A stretch of 64,000 nt of DNA from LMUY01 sp965199555 (lineage in GTDB: Bacteria; Pseudomonadota; Alphaproteobacteria; Acetobacterales; Acetobacteraceae): positions 1-64,000 of the forward strand of contig CBDASJ010000001.1 of NCBI GenBank assembly GCA_965199555.1, in the 5' to 3' direction. The notes below the pieces were generated by a model. That model was not told the DNA's origin, searched no databases, and saw only the letters and a list, made by a program, of their open reading frames with translations. This document shows positions 26,917 to 34,977 of this stretch, piece by piece. The stretch's first letter is position 1; the number at the start of each line of letters is the position of its first letter. Made by a program: the position numbers and the translations under genes.

Positions 26917-28170
26917 ATGGTGCGAATGCCGCGGGATGTGATCGTGTGTGGCGCCGGCATCGTCGGCGTGTCGGTTGCGGTGCATCTGCGCAAGCGCGGG
27001 CTGAACGTGGTGCTGGTGGACCGGCAGGCGCCCGGGCAAGGCACGTCGTTCGGCAATGCCGGATTGGTGCAGCGGGAGGCGGTGTTCCCGCACGCGTTTC
27101 CGCGCGCCGCCGGGGAGTTGTGGCGCATCGCGCGCAACCGCTCGATCGACGCGGTTTACCACATGCCCGCCCTGCCCCGGTTGTTTGGGCCGCTGCTGCA
27201 ATATTGGCGCAACTCGCACCCGGCGCACTACGACCGGGCGGTGCGGGGGCATGCGCAACTGATCGCCACCTGCATCGAGGAGCACCTTGCCATGGCGCGG
27301 GATGCGGACGCCACGGCGCTGCTGCGCCCGATCGGCTACCTGACGTTGTTCGGGAAGGCCGCCAAGCTGGACGCCGCCGTGGCCCAGGCGGAGGTGGCGC
27401 GGCGCGACTTCGACGTGAACTTCGCCACGCTCGATGGCGGCGCCCTGGCCGCGGCCGAGCCACATCTGCTGGCGGCGAAGGCGGGGGCGATCCATTGGAC
27501 CGACCCGCTTTCGGTCAGCGACCCGCACGGGCTGACGGTCGCCTATGCCCGGCTGTTCACGGAGCTGGGCGGCAGCATCGTCACGGGGGATGCCGCCACG
27601 CTGGCGCGCGGTTCGGCAGGGTGGGTGGTGCAAACGGCGGACGGGCCGTTGGAGGCAGCCAACGTGGTGGTAGCGTTGGGCTACGCGTCCGACACGCTGA
27701 CCAAGCGGTTCGGCTACGCGCCGCCGATGTTCGGCAAGCGCGGCTACCACATGCACTATGGCCTGCGCGGCAACGCGGTGGTGAACCGCCCGATGCTGGA
27801 TGCGGATAGCGGCTTCATGCTGGTGCCGATGCGGTATGGCGTGCGGCTGACCACGGGGGCGGAGTTCGGCCGCCGGGACGCGCCGGCGACGGCGGTGCAG
27901 TTGGAGCGGGCGGAGCCGGTGGCGCGCGGCCTGCTGCCGTTGGCGGAGCGGGTGGACGGTGCGCCGTGGCTGGGGGTGCGCCCATCCACGCCGGACATGC
28001 TGCCGATCATCGGCGCGGCGCCCGGCCAGGCGGGTTTGTGGCTTTGCTTCGGCCATGCGCATCAGGGCCTAACGCTGGGCCCGAGCTCCGGCAGGCTGCT
28101 GGCCGACATGATGACGGGCGATGCACCGTTCGTTGACCCGGCGCCGTATCGCCCCGACCGGTTCCACTGA
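26917..28170 (+). CDS. dadA: FAD-dependent D-amino-acid dehydrogenase (DadA-like)
   Basis: DAO-family flavoprotein of 417 residues, oxidising D-amino acids to keto acids with electrons passed to the quinone pool. Dinucleotide fold VCGAGIVGVSVAVHLRKRG (about 9-27), GTSFGNAGLVQ (about 42-52; the SxxNAG motif of DadA) and the C-terminal FAD motif FGHAHQGLTLGPSSG are present. ATG 26917 begins five residues before the nucleotide fold. No racemase gene is adjacent, so the substrate could also be another secondary amine. Confidence 0.85.
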   Translation: MVRMPRDVIVCGAGIVGVSVAVHLRKRGLNVVLVDRQAPGQGTSFGNAGLVQREAVFPHAFPRAAGELWRIARNRSIDAVYHMPALPRLFGPLLQYWRNSHPAHYDRAVRGHAQLIATCIEEHLAMARDADATALLRPIGYLTLFGKAAKLDAAVAQAEVARRDFDVNFATLDGGALAAAEPHLLAAKAGAIHWTDPLSVSDPHGLTVAYARLFTELGGSIVTGDAATLARGSAGWVVQTADGPLEAANVVVALGYASDTLTKRFGYAPPMFGKRGYHMHYGLRGNAVVNRPMLDADSGFMLVPMRYGVRLTTGAEFGRRDAPATAVQLERAEPVARGLLPLAERVDGAPWLGVRPSTPDMLPIIGAAPGQAGLWLCFGHAHQGLTLGPSSGRLLADMMTGDAPFVDPAPYRPDRFH

Positions 28171-28383
28171 GTCCGCAGCCCGGCGGCGTGGGTTCGCCAA
28201 GCTCCCAGCATCTTGATCCTTCTAGCGGTGTGGTGGCAGACCGGACACGGTAAGACGCTGCTTGCGGCCGCACGGGCTGGCACCACTTCCCTGACGCTCA
28301 ATGAATCCACGCCAATTTCGACGAGGCGCAATGACCGACGTTCCAAATCCGCTGCGCCGAATTCTGCTGGTGGTTGACCGGGC

Positions 28384-29274
28384 ATGATGGCGCGTGTCCG
28401 GCGGTGGGCCGTGCTCCTGGCGCCGATTGGCCTCGCGGCTTGCCAGCCGGCGGTGCTCGACCCGCATGGACCGGTTGGAACCGCGGAGAAGACCATCCTC
28501 ATCGACTCGCTGGCCATCATGCTGGCCGTGGTGGTGCCGACGATCGTCGGCGCGCTCGGTGTTGCCTGGTGGTTCCGCAAGTCCAACAGGCGGGCCCGCT
28601 ACCTCCCTGAATGGGCGTATTCGGGGCAGATCGAGCTGATCGTGTGGGGCATCCCGCTGCTGGTCATCACGCTGTTGGGTGGCGTGGCCTGGATCGGCTC
28701 GCACGAGTTGGACCCGGCGCAGCCGATCGCCTCCAACACGCCGGCGATCCAGGTGCAAGGCGTTTCGCTGGATTGGAAGTGGCTGTTCATCTACCCGGAC
28801 CAGCACGTCGCCAGCGTGAACCAACTGGTCGTTCCTGCCGGAGTGCCGATCCATTTTTCCCTCACCTCGGCGAGTGTGATGAACGCGTTCTTCATCCCGC
28901 AACTCGGCAGCATGATCTACACGATGAACGGCATGGCGACGCAGTTGAACCTGCAAGCCGACCAGCCGGGCGAGTTCGGTGGCCTGTCGTCGCATTACAG
29001 CGGCGACGGGTTCTCCGACATGCATTTCCAGGTGCACGCGGTGCCGGTGGAGCAGTTCCAGAATTGGATTGCGGATACCCGCAAGGCTGGGCCGACGCTG
29101 GATGAAGGCGGCTATGCCAACCTGGCCAAGCAGAGCCTGAACGTGAAGCCGTTCGTTTACCGCGATGTGGAGCCTGGATTGTTCCAGAAGATCGTCAGCC
29201 AGCAGGTGCCGCCTGGGCCGGGACCGGATACCAAAGAAGCCGCGGTAGAGATCACTCCCAAGGGGCAACATTAG
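28384..29274 (+). CDS. cyoA: Ubiquinol oxidase subunit II (cytochrome bo type)
   Basis: Subunit II of the heme-copper quinol oxidase, 296 residues. Lipobox LAAC near residue 21 marks a lipoprotein, two membrane helices follow (about 40-62 and 85-105), then a periplasmic cupredoxin-like domain (about 125-230; SLDWKWLFIYP, MNAFFIPQLGSMIYTM). CuA ligands (CxxxC) are absent, as in quinol oxidases. Two ATGs in tandem (28384, 28387) are possible starts. First gene of cyoABCD. Confidence 0.94.
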   Translation: MMARVRRWAVLLAPIGLAACQPAVLDPHGPVGTAEKTILIDSLAIMLAVVVPTIVGALGVAWWFRKSNRRARYLPEWAYSGQIELIVWGIPLLVITLLGGVAWIGSHELDPAQPIASNTPAIQVQGVSLDWKWLFIYPDQHVASVNQLVVPAGVPIHFSLTSASVMNAFFIPQLGSMIYTMNGMATQLNLQADQPGEFGGLSSHYSGDGFSDMHFQVHAVPVEQFQNWIADTRKAGPTLDEGGYANLAKQSLNVKPFVYRDVEPGLFQKIVSQQVPPGPGPDTKEAAVEITPKGQH

Positions 29275-29275
29275 C

Positions 29276-31276
29276 ATGCTTGGCAAGCTGAGTTGGGCCG
29301 CGATCCCGTTGGACCAGCCGATCCCCATGGTGGCATCGGGCGTGGTGGCCCTGGTCGTTCTTGGCGTGCTTGGGCTGATCCTGTTCAAGGGGTGGCTGCC
29401 TTATCTTTGGCGGGAATGGATCACCAGCGTCGACCACAAGCGCATCGGGGTGATGTACACCCTGCTCGCACTGGTGATGCTGATGCGAGGGTTTTCCGAC
29501 GCGCTGCTGATGCGGTCGCAGCAGGCGGTCGCGTTCCAGTCGCCGGGTTATCTGCCGCCCGAGCATTACGACCAGATCTTCTCGGCGCATGGCACGCTGA
29601 TGATCTTCTTCGTCGCCATGCCGTTCATGATCGGGCTGATGAACTTCGTCGTGCCCCTGCAACTCGGCGCGCGCGACGTGGCGTTCCCGACGCTGAACTC
29701 CGTGAGCTTCTGGTTGACTGCAACCGGGGCGCTGCTGGTGAACATCTCGTTGGTGGTGGGGGAGTTCGCGCGCACCGGCTGGCTGCCCTACCCGCCTTTG
29801 TCGGAGATCGCGTATTCGCCCGGTGTCGGCGTCGACTACTACCTGTGGTCGCTGCAGATTGCGGGCGTGGGCACGTTGCTATCCGGCGTGAACCTGGTGA
29901 CCACCGTGCTGAAGATCCACGCGCCGGGCATGACCTATATGCGGATGCCGGTGTTCTGCTGGACGACGCTCGCGTCCAACCTGCTGATCGTCGCTGCCTT
30001 TCCGATCCTGACGGCGACCTTGGCCATGCTGCTGCTGGACCGCTACCTCGGCTTCCACTTCTTCACCAATGAAGCCGGTGGCAACGTGATGATGTTCATG
30101 AACCTCATCTGGGCCTGGGGGCATCCGGAGGTCTACATCCTTATCCTGCCGGCGTTCGGTGTGTTCTCGGAGGTGATCTCGACGTTCTCCGGCAAGCCGC
30201 TGTTCGGCTACCGCTCCATGGTCATGGCCACCATGGCCATCTGCATCTTGGCCTTCATGGTTTGGCTGCACCACTTCTTCACCATGGGCGCCGGGGCGGA
30301 TGTGAACGCGATCTTCAGCGTCACGACCATGATCATCGCGGTGCCCACGGGGGTGAAGATCTTCAACTGGATCTTCACCATGTACGGCGGCCGGATCACC
30401 TTCGCCACGCCGATGCTGTGGGCAGTCGGCTTTATCGGCACGTTCGTGATCGGCGGCATGACAGGGGTGCTGCTGGCCGTGCCGCCGGCGGATTTCATGC
30501 TGCACAACAGCCTGTTCCTGGTGGCGCATTTCCACAACGTCATCATCGGCGGTGTGCTGTTTGGCGGCTTTGCCGGCTATACGTTCTGGTTCCCGAAGGC
30601 GTTCGGCTTCCGTTTGCACGAAGGCTTGGGCAAGGCCGCGTTCTGGTGCTGGCTGATCGGGTTTTACCTGGCGTTCATGCCGCTCTACGTGCTCGGGTTG
30701 GAAGGTATGACGCGACGCATGCAGCATTACGACGTGCCGGCATGGCATCCGTGGCTGATGGTCGCGGCGAGCGGTGCGGCGGTGATCCTGGCTGGGATCA
30801 TCCTCCAGGTCGTGCAGCTCGTCGTCAGCATCCGCCGCCGCGAGACGCTGCTTGATGAGACCGGCGACCCGTGGGATGGCCGCTCGCTGGAATGGGCGAC
30901 GGCGTCGCCCCCGCCGGCTTTCAACTTCGCCGTGCTGCCGAACGTGGAGGGCGAGGAAGCCTATTGGGGCATCAAGCAGCAGGCGCGTCAGCAGGGCATG
31001 GGCCAGGAGCCGGAGTATGAGGACATCGAGTTGCCGAAGAACAGCCCGACCGGCTTCATCTGCGCATTCTTTGCCACGATCATGGGGTTCGCGCTGATCT
31101 GGCACATCTGGTGGATCGTGGCGGTGGCCTTTGTCGGCGCGTATGCGACCTTCGTGGTGTTCGCGTGGCGGCGGGAGGAGGAATACGTCATCCCGGCTGA
31201 AGAGGTGGGTCGGATCAACCGAGTCAACCGTCAGGCCCGTGCCCGCGCCCTGGCCGAGTGGCAGCAGGCGTCATGA
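29276..31276 (+). CDS. cyoB: Ubiquinol oxidase subunit I
   Basis: Catalytic subunit of 666 residues with about 15 helices; reduces O2 to water and pumps protons. Low-spin heme His in SAHGTLMIFF, the CuB/Tyr cross-link pair in WAWGHPEVYILILP, CuB histidines in MVWLHHFF, and the heme ligands in LVAHFHNVIIGG are all in place. The start follows the cyoA stop at once, and the stop overlaps cyoC (ATGA). Confidence 0.97.
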   Translation: MLGKLSWAAIPLDQPIPMVASGVVALVVLGVLGLILFKGWLPYLWREWITSVDHKRIGVMYTLLALVMLMRGFSDALLMRSQQAVAFQSPGYLPPEHYDQIFSAHGTLMIFFVAMPFMIGLMNFVVPLQLGARDVAFPTLNSVSFWLTATGALLVNISLVVGEFARTGWLPYPPLSEIAYSPGVGVDYYLWSLQIAGVGTLLSGVNLVTTVLKIHAPGMTYMRMPVFCWTTLASNLLIVAAFPILTATLAMLLLDRYLGFHFFTNEAGGNVMMFMNLIWAWGHPEVYILILPAFGVFSEVISTFSGKPLFGYRSMVMATMAICILAFMVWLHHFFTMGAGADVNAIFSVTTMIIAVPTGVKIFNWIFTMYGGRITFATPMLWAVGFIGTFVIGGMTGVLLAVPPADFMLHNSLFLVAHFHNVIIGGVLFGGFAGYTFWFPKAFGFRLHEGLGKAAFWCWLIGFYLAFMPLYVLGLEGMTRRMQHYDVPAWHPWLMVAASGAAVILAGIILQVVQLVVSIRRRETLLDETGDPWDGRSLEWATASPPPAFNFAVLPNVEGEEAYWGIKQQARQQGMGQEPEYEDIELPKNSPTGFICAFFATIMGFALIWHIWWIVAVAFVGAYATFVVFAWRREEEYVIPAEEVGRINRVNRQARARALAEWQQAS

Positions 31277-31944
31277 GCGGCCATCAGGCTTCGGTGCAGG
31301 GCGGCGATCCTAACCGGGTCGGGCATGGCGGCGGACATGGCCAACGTCAACACATGTCCGAGCATGCGGAGCGTAGCGGTGCGTCCAAGCGCATCATCGT
31401 CGGCTATGGGTTCTGGATTTTCCTGCTCAGCGACATCATCATGTTCGCGGCGTTCTTCGCCACCTACGCGGTGCTGTCCGGGCAGACGGCAAACGGGCCG
31501 AGCGGGCATGACCTGTTCGACCTACGGAGCGTCGCGATCGAGACGGGCTGCCTGCTGCTGTCCAGCTTTACCTGCGGCATCGCAAGTATCGGGGCCTGGG
31601 CCCGCAAGCCCACATGGTTCTACACCGGCATGGCGTTGACCTTCGTCCTTGGGCTGGGGTTCCTCGGGCTCGAAGTGCGGGAGTTTGCCGGGCTGGTGGC
31701 GCAAGGCGCCGGGCCGACGCGCAGTGCCTTCCTGTCGTCGTTCTTCACGCTAGTGGGGTGCCACGGACTGCACGTGACGGCTGGGCTGCTTTGGTTGCTG
31801 ACCATGGTCGCGCAGGTCTTCGCCCGCGGCTACCGTCCGGAGATCCTTCGCCGCGTGCTGTGTTTCAGCTTGTTTTGGCACGCGCTGGACATCGTTTGGG
31901 TGGCGCTGTTTTCCGTGGTTTACCTGATAGGAGCCGGGCGGTGA
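31273..31944 (+). CDS. cyoC: Ubiquinol oxidase subunit III
   Basis: Five-helix subunit III of the bo-type oxidase, 223 residues. It has a Gly/His-rich N-terminal tail (GGHGQRQHMSEHAE), then helices from YGFWIFLLSDIIMFAAFFATY onward and the conserved LVGCHGLHVTAGLLWLL segment. The ATG at 31273 overlaps the cyoB stop. The charged N-terminal tail of about 40 residues is longer than in E. coli. Confidence 0.95.
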   Translation: MSGHQASVQGGDPNRVGHGGGHGQRQHMSEHAERSGASKRIIVGYGFWIFLLSDIIMFAAFFATYAVLSGQTANGPSGHDLFDLRSVAIETGCLLLSSFTCGIASIGAWARKPTWFYTGMALTFVLGLGFLGLEVREFAGLVAQGAGPTRSAFLSSFFTLVGCHGLHVTAGLLWLLTMVAQVFARGYRPEILRRVLCFSLFWHALDIVWVALFSVVYLIGAGR

Positions 31945-32342
31945 GCCACTCCCAGCACAACAAGGATGCCCATCACGCCGACACGGCGCCGGGTGACGAG
32001 CGGGCCGATGGGCGCGCCGTTGCCGAAGGCCTGCGCGGCTATCTTGTGGGGCTTGGCTTCGCCACGCTGCTGACGGTCGTGTCGTTTTTCGTGGCGGGGA
32101 CGAACCTGGTTTGGACCCCAAGCCTGCCCGTGGCCATCGCGGTGCTGGCGATCGCGCAGATGGGTGTCCACCTGGTGTTCTTCCTGCACATCACGACAGG
32201 GCCAGACAACGTCAACAACGTGATGGCGTTGGCCTTCGGCGTGCTGATCGTCTTCCTGATCATCACGGGATCGCTTTGGATCGTCGGGCATCTAAACGCC
32301 AACATGATGCCGATGGATCAGATCATGCAGATGCAGCGCTGA
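31941..32342 (+). CDS. cyoD: Ubiquinol oxidase subunit IV
   Basis: Small subunit of 133 residues with three membrane helices (about 33-53, 60-80, 95-118) and the family string AQMGVHLVFFLHI. Needed for CuB-site assembly in related enzymes. GTG start 31941 overlaps the cyoC stop (GTGA). No cyoE heme-O synthase follows, so that gene must lie elsewhere. Confidence 0.94.
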   Translation: MSHSQHNKDAHHADTAPGDERADGRAVAEGLRGYLVGLGFATLLTVVSFFVAGTNLVWTPSLPVAIAVLAIAQMGVHLVFFLHITTGPDNVNNVMALAFGVLIVFLIITGSLWIVGHLNANMMPMDQIMQMQR

Positions 32343-32499
32343 CGGTCTGAAGCCGCTGCCACGGTGTTTCTGCTGGGAGCATTCTGGCCAATGGCGGCCC
32401 GATTCGTTCGGTGCAATGCGGCGGTATCAGGGTAATTGAACTTCCACACCGCATCTGGCTGTCGTCGTTTCGCGGACTGCACGGTGGTCGACGAGTTGA

Positions 32500-32516
32500 G
32501 TGCTGGTTCCCAGCAC
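32500..32516. other. Short perfect hairpin in the cyoD-rpsI gap
   Basis: GTGCTGG-TTC-CCAGCAC, 7-base arms, 158 bases after the cyoD stop. No T run follows, so its role as cyo terminator is uncertain. Apart from this and the hairpin at 32544-32577, I see nothing else in the 240-base gap, which is less GC-rich than its surroundings. Confidence 0.35.
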
Positions 32517-32543
32517 GTGCAACGTTAGTTTGAGTGCGATGCG

Positions 32544-32577
32544 CCAGCCAGGCCTGCCGTATGGCTAACCTGGCTGG
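32544..32577 (-). terminator. Hairpin after rpsI
   Basis: Perfect 9-base arms CCAGCCAGG / CCTGGCTGG with a 16-base loop, starting 6 bases past the rpsI stop. There is no U tract, so it may be a transcript-end stabiliser or a Rho-assisted stop rather than a classic intrinsic terminator. Confidence 0.45.
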
Positions 32578-32583
32578 GTCGGC

Positions 32584-33090
32584 TCAGCGCTTGGAGAACT
32601 GGTAGGAGCGGCGGGCCTTGGCCTTGCCGTACTTCTTGCGCTCCACCACGCGGCTGTCGCGGGTGAGGAAGCCGGCGAGCTTCAGGATGCCGCGCAGTTC
32701 CGGCTCGTAGTAGGTCAGCGCGCGGCTGATGCCGTGGCGCAGCGCACCCGCCTGGCCGGACAGGCCGCCGCCGTTCACCGTGCAGAACACGTCGAACTGG
32801 TTGTAGCGATCCGAGATTAGGAACGGCTGGGTGATCAGCATGCGGAGCACCGGGCGGGCGAAATACGTCGTCACCGTCTTGCCGTTGACGCTGATGTCGC
32901 CCTTGCCAGGCTTGATCCACACGCGGGCGATGGCGTTCTTGCGGCGGCCGGTGGCGTAGGACCGGCCGAGCGCGTCACGCTTCGGTTCGACGGCGACCGC
33001 GGGTGCCGCGGAGGTCGGCACGGCGCCGGTGACGGCGAAGTCCTTGAGGTCGGCGAGCGTGCCCGTCCGGGTTTCGGTGGTTTCGGACAT
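32584..33090 (-). CDS. rpsI: 30S ribosomal protein S9
   Basis: Small-subunit protein with a tail reaching the P site. Core of about 130 residues ending in KAKARRSYQFSKR, the universal basic C-terminus. The 168-residue protein has an N-terminal extension of about 35-40 residues (Thr/Ala-rich) seen in alphaproteobacterial S9. The start shares one base with the rplM stop (TGATG). Confidence 0.97.
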   Translation of the reverse strand: MSETTETRTGTLADLKDFAVTGAVPTSAAPAVAVEPKRDALGRSYATGRRKNAIARVWIKPGKGDISVNGKTVTTYFARPVLRMLITQPFLISDRYNQFDVFCTVNGGGLSGQAGALRHGISRALTYYEPELRGILKLAGFLTRDSRVVERKKYGKAKARRSYQFSKR

Positions 33091-33554
33091 CAGACCCTCG
33101 TGTTCTTGCGGTTGAGCGCGGCGACGTCCAGCTTCTGCGGCTGCTGGCCTTCATGCTTGTGCTCGGGGCCGGCGTAGACGTACAGGTGCTTCATCTGTGC
33201 GCGCTGCAACGGCCCGCGGGTGATCATCCGCTCCACCGCCTTCTCGATCACGCGTTCCGGATGGCGACCGGTCAGGATCTGCCGGACGGAGCGGCCCTTG
33301 ATGCCGCCGGGGAAGCCCGTGTGATAGTAGAACACGGACTGGTCGGCCTTCTTGCCGGTGACGCGGACCTTGTCGGCGTTCACCACGACGATGTTGTCGC
33401 CGCAATCAACGTGCGGGGTGAATTGCGGCTTGTGCTTGCCGCGCAGGCGTTGGGCGATGATCGTTGCCAGCCGGCCGAGCACCAGGCCGTCCGCATCGAT
33501 AAGCGTCCAGTTCTTGGTGACCTCCGCAGGCTTCAACGAGAGGGTGGTCTTCAT
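33090..33554 (-). CDS. rplM: 50S ribosomal protein L13
   Basis: Early-assembly large-subunit protein, 154 residues. Clear L13 motifs: NWTLIDADGLVLGRLAT (about 15-31), HVDCGDNIVVVNADKVRVTGKK and YYHTGFPGG; the family signature continues with MKHLYVYAGPEHKH. ATG 33554 begins directly before KTTLSLKPAE. First gene of rplM-rpsI, behind a promoter with TTGACT and a 17-base spacer. Confidence 0.97.
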   Translation of the reverse strand: MKTTLSLKPAEVTKNWTLIDADGLVLGRLATIIAQRLRGKHKPQFTPHVDCGDNIVVVNADKVRVTGKKADQSVFYYHTGFPGGIKGRSVRQILTGRHPERVIEKAVERMITRGPLQRAQMKHLYVYAGPEHKHEGQQPQKLDVAALNRKNTRV

Positions 33555-33584
33555 CGGGCAAATTCCGTCAGCATCAGGGCGCGG

Positions 33585-33613
33585 TGTATCGACGGCCGGG
33601 GCTGCGAAGTCAA
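33585..33613 (-). promoter_or_regulatory. Putative sigma-70 promoter of rplM-rpsI
   Basis: On the minus strand TTGACT (33613-33608) and GATACA (33590-33585) are 17 bases apart, placing the start of transcription about 25 bases before the rplM ATG. The -35 context CTTGACTTCGC is identical to that of the putative helicase promoter at 14381. A 20-base palindrome lies just upstream. Confidence 0.5.
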
Positions 33614-33625
33614 GGGTTTCGCCTA

Positions 33626-33645
33626 TGTGGTAGCATGATACCACA
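33626..33645. promoter_or_regulatory. 20-base near-perfect palindrome
   Basis: TGTGGTA-GCATGA-TACCACA, with 7-base perfect arms and a CATG centre (one mismatched pair overall). It lies 13 bases upstream of the rplM -35 and 38 bases upstream of the divergent dehydrogenase-like gene, a typical operator position. It shares the core ATGATAC with the next palindrome. Confidence 0.5.
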
Positions 33646-33667
33646 GGGTTTCCGGCGGCGCGGGTGC

Positions 33668-33680
33668 CCGTATGATACGG
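33668..33680. promoter_or_regulatory. Palindrome over the ribosome-binding region
   Basis: CCGTAT-G-ATACGG, perfect 6-base arms, ending 2 bases before the ATG at 33683. No ordinary Shine-Dalgarno is seen there, so the dyad occupies its place; it could be a repressor site or an mRNA hairpin. Confidence 0.4.
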
Positions 33681-33682
33681 CC

Positions 33683-34552
33683 ATGCAGGTCCACATCATT
33701 GGCGCTTCCGGGCGGTCCGGGATGGCGCTGTGCCGGTCGCTGGCCGCCGATGGCGTGGCGTATGTGCCGGTGGTGCGCGACGCGGCGAAATGGAAGCGTT
33801 CCGGGCTGCCTGGCGAGGCTGCCGTGGCGGATGTGCGGCACGGACGGGCGTTGCGCCAGGCGTTGCGGGGTGCCGAGATCGTGGTGTCCTGCGCCCATGC
33901 CCGGCACACCGCGGTGATCCTGGAGGCGGCGCCGGCGGCGGTGCGCGGCTTCGTCCTGCTGGGCAGCACGCGCAAGTTCACGCGCTGGCCGGACGCGCAT
34001 GGCGAAGGCGTGTTGGCAGGGGAGGCCGCATTCCGGGCGTCCTCGCGCTGCGGCGTGATGCTGCACCCGACGATGATCTATGGCGCGGAAGGGGAGGACA
34101 ACGTGCAGCGCTTGGCGCGCATGTTGCGCCGGCTGCCGGTCGTGCCGCTGCCGGGCGGCGGCCGCGCCCTGGTGCGGCCGATCTACCAGGACGACGTCAC
34201 CCGCTGCCTGCGCGCGGCGATCGCGGCGACCTGGTATCGGCCGGAAACCCTGGTGCTGGCGGGGGCGGACCGGGTCAGCTACGCGGATTTCGTGCGGGCG
34301 GTGGCGCAGGCCGCCGGGTTGCCGGTGCCCCGCATCGTGCCGTTGCCGGCAACCCTGTTGCGGCTTGCGGCGCCCTTGACGCGGTTGCTGCCCGGTGTGC
34401 CGACGATCCGCCGGGCCGAGGTGCAGAGGCTGTTGGAAGACAAGAGTTGGGGCATCGACCCGATGCGGCGCCAATTGGGCGTGGTGCCGGTTGGCCTGGC
34501 GGACGGCCTGGCCCGGACGTTCGGCAGGATGCAAGGGGGAGACGGGTCATGA
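33683..34552 (+). CDS. NAD(P)-binding protein (atypical SDR, NmrA/NDUFA9-like)
   Basis: Rossmann-fold protein of 289 residues. The N-terminal motif IIGASGRSGMALCRSL (about 4-19) is the GxxGxxG dinucleotide site, and the HPTMIYGAEGEDNVQRLARMLRRLPVVPLPGGG region (about 131-163) is typical of nucleoside-diphosphate-sugar epimerase or NDUFA9-like SDRs. The catalytic YxxxK is not obvious, so it may be a sensor or a quinone-linked accessory protein. The start at 33683 lies 2 bases after a palindrome. The stop overlaps the next gene (ATGA). Confidence 0.75.
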   Translation: MQVHIIGASGRSGMALCRSLAADGVAYVPVVRDAAKWKRSGLPGEAAVADVRHGRALRQALRGAEIVVSCAHARHTAVILEAAPAAVRGFVLLGSTRKFTRWPDAHGEGVLAGEAAFRASSRCGVMLHPTMIYGAEGEDNVQRLARMLRRLPVVPLPGGGRALVRPIYQDDVTRCLRAAIAATWYRPETLVLAGADRVSYADFVRAVAQAAGLPVPRIVPLPATLLRLAAPLTRLLPGVPTIRRAEVQRLLEDKSWGIDPMRRQLGVVPVGLADGLARTFGRMQGGDGS

Positions 34553-34977
34553 CCGCTGGGATGGTCAAGGGCCGCCGCGCTGCCCGCTACGCGCTCGTTG
34601 TCGCCTATGCCGCGGCCGGGGTGTTCCACCTCGCGACGCCGGAGCCGTTCCTGATGATCACGCCGGATTGGGTCCCCTTCCCGCGCGCCGTGATCTTCGG
34701 CACCGGGCTGTGCGAGTTGGCCGGGGCATTCGGGCTGCTGACGCGCCGGCTGCGGCGGGCGGCCGGGGTCGGGCTGGCGCTGTATGCGGTTTGCGTGTTC
34801 CCGGCCAACATCAAGCACGCGTTCGAGGGGGTTCCGGCTGGGCAGGTTCAGCTCAGTTGGTGGTATCACGGGCCGCGGCTGGCGCTGCAACCGGTGATCG
34901 TCTGGTGGGCGCTGTTCGCGGGCGAATTGGTAGACTGGCCATTCCGCCGTCGCGCGCCAGCCGCGCCCGCGCCGTGA
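34549..34977 (+). CDS. DoxX-like membrane protein
   Basis: Protein of 142 residues with four predicted membrane spans; PEPFLMITPDWVPFP and ELAGAFGLLTRRLRRAAG match the DoxX-like family. Its function is unknown. The start overlaps the stop of the NAD(P)-binding gene, and its own stop overlaps the aroE start, so all three form one coupled operon. Confidence 0.8.
   Translation: MTAGMVKGRRAARYALVVAYAAAGVFHLATPEPFLMITPDWVPFPRAVIFGTGLCELAGAFGLLTRRLRRAAGVGLALYAVCVFPANIKHAFEGVPAGQVQLSWWYHGPRLALQPVIVWWALFAGELVDWPFRRRAPAAPAP

Noticed and set aside
28171..28383. Gene or transposase remnant before cyoA
   Set aside because: Open frames exist on the minus strand but show no recognisable motif; left as an untranslated gap.
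29879..31105. Antisense frame of 408 codons over cyoB
   Set aside because: Composition is shadow-like and no family is recognised; cyoB is certain.
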